Below, piece after piece: positions 1-5,616 of a stretch of 5,866 bases of DNA. The stretch comes from Chloroflexota bacterium (GTDB lineage: Bacteria; Chloroflexota; UBA5177; JANWHV01), in assembly GCA_025450255.1 (NCBI GenBank), contig JANWHV010000282.1, forward strand, positions 1 to 5,866. The letters are read 5' to 3'. The notes beneath the pieces are model-generated. The model saw nothing but the letters and a program-made list of their open reading frames with translations. It was not told where the DNA came from and searched no databases. The position numbers and the translations under genes were made by a program. Each line of letters starts with the position of its first letter. Within the stretch, counting starts at the first letter, position 1.

Positions 1-37
1 AACGGCATTGCGCCGCCAGGTAGATAGAGACAATCAC

Positions 38-43
38 GGGAGG
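38..43 (+). promoter_or_regulatory. Ribosome binding site that fixes the MMPL start
   Basis: GGGAGG ends nine bases before GTG 53, a strong Shine-Dalgarno match at normal spacing. It supports GTG 53 over the upstream in-frame TTG at 8. A second GGAG at 47-50 is too close to the start to be the main site. Confidence 0.65.
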
Positions 44-52
44 TGCGGAGTA

Positions 53-2242
53 GTGTCATCCCTTACACGGTGGGTCCTCAGTCATAATCGCATAGTGGTT
101 ATCGTCTGGGCGGTGCTGGCGGTGGTCGGCTTCGCCACGGCCGGCCAGGCCACCAAGGCGCCCACCAACGACTACTCCCCGCCCGGCACGGAGAGTTTCG
201 AGGTAGGCCAGCAGATCCTGCACGAATACGGCCCGGGCGGTACCAGCGACCCGGCGGTGGCCGTGATCACCCTCCCCGGCAACACGACGGTGGATAGCCC
301 TGGGATCAAAGCGCAACTGGCGGCGGCCTTCGCGCGCATGAGCGCGGCCGTTCCCCATGCGCGCACGGCGGACTGGACGAGCACCGGCAACAATGCCTTT
401 GTCTCCAGCGATCGCCACACCACATTCGCGCTGATCTACGGCTATGTGCCGCCGGGCTTCGGCGATCTGCCCTGGCTCAAGAACCTGCAAGCCGCCGCCG
501 CGCACAGCAGCATCGCCGGCGCAAGCTTCCACCTGACCGGCCAGGAGCTGCTGCGTACCGTTTCGGGCGGCAATGACGGGCCGGGCGTCTTCACCGAGGC
601 GCTCATCGGCGGGCTCGGCGCCATCATCGTGCTGGCCTTCGTCTTCGGCTCATTCCTCGCCGTCATCCCCTTGTTGATGGCCATCGTCGCCATCCCCACC
701 ACCTTCCTGCTGGTCTGGGGCGTCACCGCGATCACCGACGTCTCCTTCATCGTGCAGTTCCTGATCGCACTCATCGGCCTGGGCGTGGCTATTGACTACT
801 CGCTGCTAGTCGTCCTGCGCTGGCGCGAGGAATGCCTGCATGGTCTGCGCGGCGACGCCGCGGTACAGCGCGCCATGGAAACCTCGGGCGCCGCCGTGGT
901 CTTCAGCGGCACTACCGTCGCCGTGGGCCTGCTCGCCCTGATCGCCCTGCCCGTGCCGTTCCTGCGCAGCATCGGCTACGGCGGCATGCTGATACCGCTG
1001 GTCAGCGTGGTGGTCGCCACCACCCTGCTGCCGGTGCTGCTAGCCAGTATCGGCACCTGGCTTGATTGGCCGCACCGGCAACGCACCGCGCAGGCCAGCC
1101 GCTTCTGGGTCGGCTGGGCGACGCTGATCGTGCGCCGCCGCTGGACGGCCACCATCGCCGCGCTGGTTATCCTGGCGGCGCTGGTCTACCCCTTGAGTCG
1201 TATCGTGGTCGGCGATCCCTCGGCGGACTCCCTGGCGCAGAGCGGTGATGCCCACGCGGGCCTGGTGGCCCTCGAGCACTCAGGCATCGGCCCAGGCCCG
1301 CTGGATACCATCGAAGGGTTGGCGCCGGTGGCGAAGGTCCCGGCCGCGCTCGCCGCGCTGCACGGTATTCCAGGTACGCGAGGCGCTATCGCCCCCGAGG
1401 GCCCGGCCTGGCGCCGTAACGGCACCGCGGTGATCGCGGTCGTGCTCTCGCCCGACGGCAGCACCGCCGACGGCAGGGCGGCGATCGATAAGGTCCGTAC
1501 CGCCGCGCACACGGTGCCCGGCGCACGCATCGGTGGCAACGCCGCCTACAACGAAGACTTCGTCTCCGCCGTCTACGGCAACTTCCCGCTGATGCTGGCG
1601 CTGATCGTGATCGTCAGTTACGTGCTGCTCACGCGCGCCTTCCGCTCGCTGCTGCTGCCCTTGAAGGCCGTGCTGCTGAACCTGATCTCGCTCGGCGCGG
1701 CCTGGGGCGTGCTGGTGCTGATCTGGCAGGACGGCCACGGCTCAAGCCTGATCTGGGGCATATCCGCCACGCGATCGATCACCAGCTGGATACCGGTGAT
1801 GGTGTTCGCCTTCCTGTATGGGCTCTCCATGGACTACGAAGTGTTCATCCTCTCCCGCATCCGCGAGGAGTATGACGCCACGGGGTCGACGCCGAAAGCG
1901 ATCGTGGAAGGGATCGGGCGCACCGGGCGCCTGGTTACCAGCGCCGCGATCATCCTGTTCCTGGCCTTCGTATCGCTGGGCTCCAGCCCCGGCACGGAGA
2001 TCAAGATCCTGGCCACCGGCCTGGCGGTCGGCATCCTGCTCGACGCCACCATCATCCGCATGTTGCTGGTGCCCGCGCTGCTCTCGCTGTTCGGGCGCTG
2101 GAACTGGTGGCTGCCGGCCGGAGTCGCGCGACTGCTTCGCGTCGAGCCCTCGCCGCTGGCGCCGCGTGAAGGCACGATCGCCCCGACGGGGAAGGCGGCG
2201 TTCGCGTTTACCGCCGGAGATCCCGAGGAGCGTTCCGCCTAG
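53..2242 (+). CDS. MMPL/RND family transporter, inner-membrane exporter
   Basis: A 729-aa RND-superfamily transporter of the MMPL type, expected to move lipids or hydrophobic compounds across the inner membrane using the proton gradient. The visible layout is complete: TM1 near residues 13-31, a soluble loop to about 181, five TM segments between 182 and 332, TM7 near 366-386, a second loop, then five TM segments from about 510 to 680. The two halves carry matching proton-relay motifs, AIDYS (D248-Y249) and SMDYEVF (D594-Y595), both followed by an R-x-R/W-R-E-E stretch as in MmpL3-like proteins. LLDATIIRMLLVPA (about 662-675) is another family signature. I chose GTG at 53 because GGGAGG at 38-43 lies nine bases upstream; an upstream TTG at 8 in the same frame would add 15 polar residues that do not look like family sequence. 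The ending after residue 690 is poorly conserved. The substrate cannot be told. No partner gene lies immediately beside it. Confidence 0.93.
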   Translation: MSSLTRWVLSHNRIVVIVWAVLAVVGFATAGQATKAPTNDYSPPGTESFEVGQQILHEYGPGGTSDPAVAVITLPGNTTVDSPGIKAQLAAAFARMSAAVPHARTADWTSTGNNAFVSSDRHTTFALIYGYVPPGFGDLPWLKNLQAAAAHSSIAGASFHLTGQELLRTVSGGNDGPGVFTEALIGGLGAIIVLAFVFGSFLAVIPLLMAIVAIPTTFLLVWGVTAITDVSFIVQFLIALIGLGVAIDYSLLVVLRWREECLHGLRGDAAVQRAMETSGAAVVFSGTTVAVGLLALIALPVPFLRSIGYGGMLIPLVSVVVATTLLPVLLASIGTWLDWPHRQRTAQASRFWVGWATLIVRRRWTATIAALVILAALVYPLSRIVVGDPSADSLAQSGDAHAGLVALEHSGIGPGPLDTIEGLAPVAKVPAALAALHGIPGTRGAIAPEGPAWRRNGTAVIAVVLSPDGSTADGRAAIDKVRTAAHTVPGARIGGNAAYNEDFVSAVYGNFPLMLALIVIVSYVLLTRAFRSLLLPLKAVLLNLISLGAAWGVLVLIWQDGHGSSLIWGISATRSITSWIPVMVFAFLYGLSMDYEVFILSRIREEYDATGSTPKAIVEGIGRTGRLVTSAAIILFLAFVSLGSSPGTEIKILATGLAVGILLDATIIRMLLVPALLSLFGRWNWWLPAGVARLLRVEPSPLAPREGTIAPTGKAAFAFTAGDPEERSA

Positions 2243-2294
2243 CGATTCACCTTTCCTGTAACGCAATAGGGCGCCGGCCAAAACGTGCGCCTTG

Positions 2295-2320
2295 TTGCGT
2301 TGCAGCGCAATTGTATATTT
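2295..2320 (+). terminator. Possible weak Rho-independent terminator or operator dyad
   Basis: TTGCGTTGCAGCGCAA at 2295-2310 is a 16-base palindrome with one mismatched pair (arms TTGCGTTG and CAGCGCAA). As RNA it can form a five-pair stem, TTGCG with CGCAA, around a six-base loop, followed by TTGTATATTT. The position, about 50 bases after the MMPL stop, suits a terminator. The stem is short and the T-tract is interrupted, so a protein-binding dyad is an equal possibility. Confidence 0.3.
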
Positions 2321-2324
2321 GGCG
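2306..2324 (+). repeat. Left copy of a weak 19-base direct repeat
   Basis: CGCAATTGTATATTTGGCG matches CGCAATTATATTGTAGGCG at 5461-5479 in 15 of 19 positions and in the same orientation. The pair encloses the HicB-like, HNH and Mrr genes. Found by eye; it could be chance or a shared promoter-like sequence (both hold TATATT). Confidence 0.25.
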
Positions 2325-2554
2325 GGTGGATGCCCATTACCCTGGCGCGTCGATCCAGTGCTCGACCGCTAATCCGGCGCACCCTGGAAATGGAGAACAT
2401 TCCGCCTGCCCTGGTTCTACGCGTTTGCAAGTATATCGTCTATCGTATTTGCTCGTTTATTGTGCATCAACTCCGGCAAAGCATGGGATAACAGCCCTGA
2501 TAGGCGTCAACCACACGTCACCGATAGGCAGCCGCCCATATTTGGACTAATGTT

Positions 2555-2845
2555 TTGCTATACGCCAGGTACTCTGGTTCCGTGGGTAATGTGCACGAGG
2601 CCATCGCCAAAACCTTGCCTTTGCTCTTGCGCATCCACGTTGACCGTAACGTGGGCGTCTTTGAAAAGACGGGCACCGGCTATTCCGCGTACGTGCCCGC
2701 ACTCCCCGGCCTGGCCGTGACCGGCGCCACGCTCGAGGAGGCGATCGGCGAGCTTCGCACGGGCATCCCGTTTCACCTTGAGGGTATGGCGCGCGACAAA
2801 GCCGAACGTCCGTGGCTTTATCCCGACAACGATAGCCGCGGTTGA
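2555..2845 (+). CDS. HicB-type antitoxin-like protein, orphan and possibly decayed
   Basis: The open frame encodes up to 96 aa. Residues from about 33 to 79 match the HicB/UPF0150 antitoxin core: VFEKTGTGYSAYVPALPGLA, then TGATLEEAIGELRTGI, then FHLEGMARD. HicB proteins neutralise the HicA mRNA-cleaving toxin and often repress their own operon. Here no HicA is visible on either side, and no DNA-binding helix-turn-helix or ribbon domain follows the core. The start is uncertain: candidates are TTG 2555, GTG 2582, GTG 2591, TTG 2627 and GTG 2651. None has a good ribosome binding site, and family similarity begins only near 2651. The C-terminus after MARD does not look like the family, whereas the frame one base forward reads IPTTIAAVDSTVA, which resembles the usual family ending. 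A frameshift near 2796-2820 is therefore possible. The family call is fairly safe; that the gene is functional is doubtful. Confidence 0.6.
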   Translation: MLYARYSGSVGNVHEAIAKTLPLLLRIHVDRNVGVFEKTGTGYSAYVPALPGLAVTGATLEEAIGELRTGIPFHLEGMARDKAERPWLYPDNDSRG

Positions 2846-3084
2846 TAGCACAGTGGCTAACGAGCAACCGAATGTCGCCATGCCAAGCCGTAACCACGCC
2901 AACCGCAGCGCTCGGGACAGGCCCAGCAATCATCGAGTGGCACCGGGACGCCAGTCTGCCACATTCTCTGGGTATTGACGGTTGCCGAGCACGACACCGC
3001 AGTATGTGCTCATAGTCGCGCACAGCGACCGTCCTGGTTTAGGCTGGAATCTTGATGGTAGGCGCCATTGGCGACAACACGGCA
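2846..3084. other. Intergenic region between convergent HicB-like and HNH genes
   Basis: About 240 bases between two converging genes. No frame here shows a recognisable domain. The only structure noticed is a four-pair inverted repeat, CGCC-ATT-GGCG, at 3063-3073, too small to call a terminator. The first part may include the frameshifted end of the HicB-like gene. Confidence 0.5.
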
Positions 3085-4122
3085 TCATTGCCTGAAGATG
3101 TTATCACGGTGATAGGCGAGATAGTCGGGATGCGGGGGAAGACTGCCGCTCGCAAACTCGATGTTATCTCTCAACATCTCACGGAAATAGATCTGAACCT
3201 GTGGATCTCCGTTGCGCATGCTCTCCTTGAGAAGGCCAGACGGCACAATACGATGATCGGGAAGAACGGTAATGTAGCCTCGGTCGAACGCCGCGTCATG
3301 GGTCGGGCAGGCGGCGAAACCATTGCGGACATCGCTGCGCTCATGCGCCGACGAGCGCGCCCATGGCTTGATATGCGACGCATGAAGGAGACCATTCCGC
3401 TCCGGAAGTGTGTGAAACGCAAGCCCACAAAACGCGCAAGCTCGCTGCCAGTTTTCTAAAACACTCGCGGCGAACCGATGCTGGGTCAGGCGAACTCGCC
3501 CTACAAGAAGCTTCTCTGTTGTCTGCTCACCTAGGCTGTGTTCTAGAAGGGAGGTGCCTTCGTCACTTTGTTCCATGGCGAGCAACTCGGTATTCGATGG
3601 AGGCAATTCATCCTGGCCAAGCAGGAGAGGCGCCCCGCGGGCGGCACTATTGCTACGTTCATGCGGCATAGCCACGATTTCTTGGTAACCCAGAAAGTTG
3701 GGGAGCGTTTCATGCGCGATGCCTAACTCGCGAGATGCCGAGAGTATTAGAGCGTAAATATCTTGGTAAAGCGTTGGCTGGTTCGCCAAGATCGCAAATA
3801 GCATTGGCTCTGCACGGGCGCTATTCACGCGTGACCCGTCGAGATTGAGCATCTTGCTTTGGATTGACCCAGGAGTGCGCCGAAAGAACATGGCCAGCTT
3901 TCGCACGATTGCCGGCATACGGTCAATATTCCTTCCGCCGTAACGATGCGGATCGAGCACAAAGAAGAGCCCGTAGCAGAGAAGCGTTTCGACCGGGGCA
4001 AATGGCTCTTGGCGCCTCCCGTTCGCGGGAAACGACCGTTCAACTATGCGCCGGAGCTGGTCCAGCACGTCAGTGCGTCCAAGTGTTGTGTACTGCTCAA
4101 CCGTGATGGCGTTATCCAGCAT
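3085..4122 (-). CDS. HNH endonuclease, two-domain HNH_2-type defence-associated protein
   Basis: A 345-aa protein with a C-terminal HNH nuclease domain at about residues 208-290. It shows a Cys pair C229-x2-C232, the catalytic-type His in ASHIKPW (H250), the Asn of RNG (N267), and C272-x2-H275 in ACPTHDAAFDRG, which fits a zinc-stabilised HNH_2-type (PF13391-like) fold that nicks or cuts DNA with a metal ion. The stretch RVRLTQHRFAASVL just before the domain, and YHRDNIFRQ at the very end, are also typical of this family, so both termini look complete. Residues 1-140 form a helical domain with FRRTPGSIQSKMLNLDG (about 80-96), a motif that recurs at the N-terminus of many HNH proteins found near restriction genes; its function is not known to me. 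ATG 4122 is preceded by GAAGGG eight bases upstream. The gene lies 220 bases downstream of mrr on the same strand. Its target is unknown; it could also be a restriction enzyme that lost its methylase. Confidence 0.87.
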   Translation of the reverse strand: MLDNAITVEQYTTLGRTDVLDQLRRIVERSFPANGRRQEPFAPVETLLCYGLFFVLDPHRYGGRNIDRMPAIVRKLAMFFRRTPGSIQSKMLNLDGSRVNSARAEPMLFAILANQPTLYQDIYALILSASRELGIAHETLPNFLGYQEIVAMPHERSNSAARGAPLLLGQDELPPSNTELLAMEQSDEGTSLLEHSLGEQTTEKLLVGRVRLTQHRFAASVLENWQRACAFCGLAFHTLPERNGLLHASHIKPWARSSAHERSDVRNGFAACPTHDAAFDRGYITVLPDHRIVPSGLLKESMRNGDPQVQIYFREMLRDNIEFASGSLPPHPDYLAYHRDNIFRQ

Positions 4123-4130
4123 TTGACCGG

Positions 4131-4136
4131 CCCTTC
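4131..4136 (-). promoter_or_regulatory. Ribosome binding site of the HNH gene
   Basis: On the minus strand GAAGGG ends eight bases before ATG 4122, a good Shine-Dalgarno match at normal spacing, which supports this start. Confidence 0.6.
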
Positions 4137-4202
4137 ATCGCCACCTGTATCGAACAAAGTAACATGAGTACGTCGTCGTATAGATTTGAGCACGTGGGCA
4201 AA

Positions 4203-4218
4203 GAACTCGTGAACTCGC
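4203..4218. repeat. Tandem 8-base repeat GAACTCG(T/C)
   Basis: GAACTCGT and GAACTCGC follow each other directly, and a third GAACTC occurs at 4259-4264. All lie in the space upstream of the HNH gene. They could be repeated protein-binding sites or chance. Confidence 0.3.
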
Positions 4219-4342
4219 AAGGCAATGGTCCTTTCACAGCATGAAGCGATTACATCCTGAACTCATTGATATCGGCCTTGGTCGGGTTCTTTAGTCAAGG
4301 ACGGTGGTGCGAAGACCGGCGATACGGCGGAACACATCTCGC

Positions 4343-5236
4343 TCAGATGTCCTCGAACCATCCGATGTTTACGGTCACTTCCTCAATCATGCGGACTTCG
4401 ACACCAAGGCGAAGCTCCTTAAGCTTTTCCAAGAGGCGATCGCCATCTACCAGATCGATAGGGGGGGCGCCATCTCGTGTCGCCTCAACACGTGCATCAT
4501 GCGTGTAGCTACCGGTCGTCAGCACTAAGCCTCGGTCAGCGCGACCAATCATCGCTCCACGGAAGTCCCGAATCACCCCCGCTCCGACGCTGCCGCGATA
4601 CCGTTTACATTGGAAGAGCACCGGGAAGCTGAGAAGACCGCCCAGTTGAACTAGCCCTACGCCATCAATGCCACCGTCACCGGACCTGCCGGTTACCCTG
4701 ACCTGCGTGAATCCGGACTCGCGAAGCAAGCGTTGACAGAGACGCTCGAATGCGCTGGGCGCCAGATTCAGCAGCGCGTGCATAAGCTGCTCTTGCCAGG
4801 CAAACTCTTGCGCAGTCTGGGCTACGACCTCAGCCGTATCGACGTCAAGCCCAGGGTCCGCCTGGATCTTTTGGTCGGGAGCGTTTGCGTCGTCAGCGTG
4901 TTTCCCGATACTCCGTGCTTTGCGCTGCATACGCATGAACCGCACGACCGTAGATTCGTCAACATCCTTGCAGTTCTGGCCGGAGGGCGTAAGCACCCAC
5001 ACTCCTCGTGATGTGTTGTTCAACAGGCCGAACGCTTTCAGATACGTGCGGGCCCACGCCAGCCGATATTCCACCTCGGTACTGTGGTCGTCATGCTGCT
5101 GGGCGACGTCAGATGGCGATAGGTCGAGGCTGCCGATTGCTTCATCGTTCATCTCGGCAACCGAGGCGGAGCCACCTAATCGGTGCATTGCTTTGAGCAC
5201 CGGATTGAATAGCTGATGGTACTGCGGAACACTCAT
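4343..5236 (-). CDS. mrr: Mrr-type restriction endonuclease (type IV, modification-dependent)
   Basis: A 297-aa Mrr-family nuclease, close to the 304 aa I recall for E. coli Mrr, which cuts DNA carrying foreign methylation. The N-terminus, MSVPQYHQLFNPVLKAM, lines up with E. coli Mrr (MTVPTYDKFIEPVLRYL). It begins a winged-helix recognition domain (Mrr_N-like, about residues 1-85) ending in SRGVWVLTPSGQ. A charged linker follows. The catalytic domain (about 155-275) carries SGDGGIDG with D191 and FPVLFQCKRYRG with Q209 and K211, the D...QxK form of the PD-(D/E)xK site typical of Mrr. GLVLTTGSYTHDARVEA near 236-252 is the usual downstream core strand and helix. I chose ATG 5236 from this similarity; an in-frame TTG at 5251 would add five residues and neither has a strong ribosome binding site. 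No methyltransferase lies nearby, as expected for type IV enzymes. The HNH gene follows on the same strand. All catalytic residues are present, so it is probably active. Confidence 0.92.
   Translation of the reverse strand: MSVPQYHQLFNPVLKAMHRLGGSASVAEMNDEAIGSLDLSPSDVAQQHDDHSTEVEYRLAWARTYLKAFGLLNNTSRGVWVLTPSGQNCKDVDESTVVRFMRMQRKARSIGKHADDANAPDQKIQADPGLDVDTAEVVAQTAQEFAWQEQLMHALLNLAPSAFERLCQRLLRESGFTQVRVTGRSGDGGIDGVGLVQLGGLLSFPVLFQCKRYRGSVGAGVIRDFRGAMIGRADRGLVLTTGSYTHDARVEATRDGAPPIDLVDGDRLLEKLKELRLGVEVRMIEEVTVNIGWFEDI
4461..4467. repeat. Seven-base G/C homopolymer inside mrr
   Basis: GGGGGGG on the plus strand (C7 in the mrr coding strand) lies in the codons for G-A-P-P, after the catalytic residues. 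A slip here would alter roughly the last forty residues. Seven bases is at the low end for phase variation. Confidence 0.7.
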
Positions 5237-5265
5237 CGTCTTTTTGCTCAATCACTCTTTAGGTG

Positions 5266-5279
5266 CGCGGTCCTCCGCG
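5266..5279. promoter_or_regulatory. Short hairpin or dyad upstream of mrr
   Basis: CGCGG-TCCT-CCGCG forms a five-pair GC-only stem with a four-base loop, about 30 bases before the mrr ATG. In the mrr leader it could slow translation or serve as a small operator. There is no direct evidence for either. Confidence 0.3.
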
Positions 5280-5460
5280 GCTACGTGACGCGTGCGGCCA
5301 CACGTGCAAAGCAGGACATGGCACTGATGCCGTGGTAAATGTGACAGAGCGCGGCGATTTAGCCTATCCCCCAAAACACTGCTTCTCAGCGTCCGCGAGC
5401 TGTTCGGTCGTAGCCACAACCATATCGGTGCCATAGAAAAACGGCGCTACGGGTTCTGAT

Positions 5461-5479
5461 CGCAATTATATTGTAGGCG
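5461..5479 (+). repeat. Right copy of a weak 19-base direct repeat
   Basis: CGCAATTATATTGTAGGCG, the partner of the copy at 2306-2324 (15 of 19 identical, same orientation). It is followed by CGCCTGGCC-like sequence that loosely resembles CGCCGGCC at 2272-2279. Confidence 0.25.
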
Positions 5480-5575
5480 CCTGGCCGCCCTGCTTCATCA
5501 CAATTTCGCCACAAATCCGCTCCACCCCCGCCACAGTCCTCTGATATTGCGGACACATCCCTGCCCTACTATCGG

Positions 5576-5592
5576 GGTGTACCTGAGACACC
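5576..5592. promoter_or_regulatory. Dyad in the leader of the ABC permease gene
   Basis: GGTGT-ACCTGAG-ACACC is a perfect five-base inverted repeat around a seven-base centre, ending about 12 bases before the permease ribosome binding site. It could be a repressor operator or a leader hairpin. The regulator is not in the window. Confidence 0.35.
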
Positions 5593-5616
5593 AGCGAGCC
5601 GTGAAGGGCGGAGATG

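Larger units (their letters stand above)
2243..2554. other. Intergenic region after the MMPL gene, no supported gene
   Basis: About 310 bases separate the MMPL stop from the HicB-like frame. Short open frames occur on both strands (for example 2285-2491 plus and 2239-2430 minus), but none has a recognisable domain, a good ribosome binding site or transporter-like codon choice. I looked in all three forward frames for a HicA toxin (the usual small double-stranded-RNA-binding fold with a G-S-H motif) and saw none. The visible contents are a 16-base dyad at 2295-2310, a T-rich stretch just after it, the left copy of a weak 19-base repeat, and an A/T-rich stretch near 2430-2465 that could hold a promoter but has no clear hexamer pair. 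Confidence 0.6.
4123..4342. other. Intergenic region between mrr and the HNH gene
   Basis: About 220 bases with no supported gene. The gap is long for a tight operon, so the HNH gene may have its own promoter. On the minus strand TTGACT (complement of 4293-4298) matches the -35 consensus in five of six bases, but the best -10 partner, GATATC at 4268-4273, is poor and 19 bases away. A TATACG on the minus strand, about 60 bases before the HNH start, has no good -35. I saw no convincing terminator after mrr. Confidence 0.4.
5237..5613. other. Divergent intergenic region between mrr and the ABC permease
   Basis: About 375 bases hold the leaders of two divergent genes. Open frames here (for example 5252-5434 minus) show no recognisable domain. 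Visible structures are a hairpin close to mrr (5266-5279), the right copy of the weak 19-base repeat with a TATATT sequence (5461-5479), and a dyad upstream of the permease (5576-5592). TATATT at 5467-5472 is a possible -10 for the permease but has no good -35 at 16-18 bases. No tRNA or other structured RNA gene was recognised. Confidence 0.5.

Noticed and set aside
56..532. Long minus-strand open frames opposite the MMPL gene (also 1186-1539, 1280-1738, 1742-2281)
   Set aside because: They are antisense to a clear MMPL protein, have arginine/glycine/proline-rich composition typical of GC-rich shadow frames, and show no domain.
2285..2491. Plus-strand 68-aa frame considered as a HicA partner for the HicB-like gene
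   Set aside because: No HicA-like G-S-H motif or fold pattern; no ribosome binding site.
3063..3073. CGCC-ATT-GGCG as a terminator between the converging genes
   Set aside because: Four pairs and no T-tract in either direction.
3052..3459. Plus-strand 135-aa open frame
   Set aside because: It lies opposite the HNH domain, whose Cys, His and Asn motifs are clearly on the minus strand; the plus-strand product has no recognisable motif.
4304..4528. Plus-strand 74-aa open frame
   Set aside because: Antisense to the C-terminus of Mrr and without domain or ribosome binding site.
2243..5613. A tRNA, integrase, transposase or CRISPR array that would explain the insert
   Set aside because: No cloverleaf-like sequence, no recombinase motifs and no regularly spaced repeats were seen on either strand.
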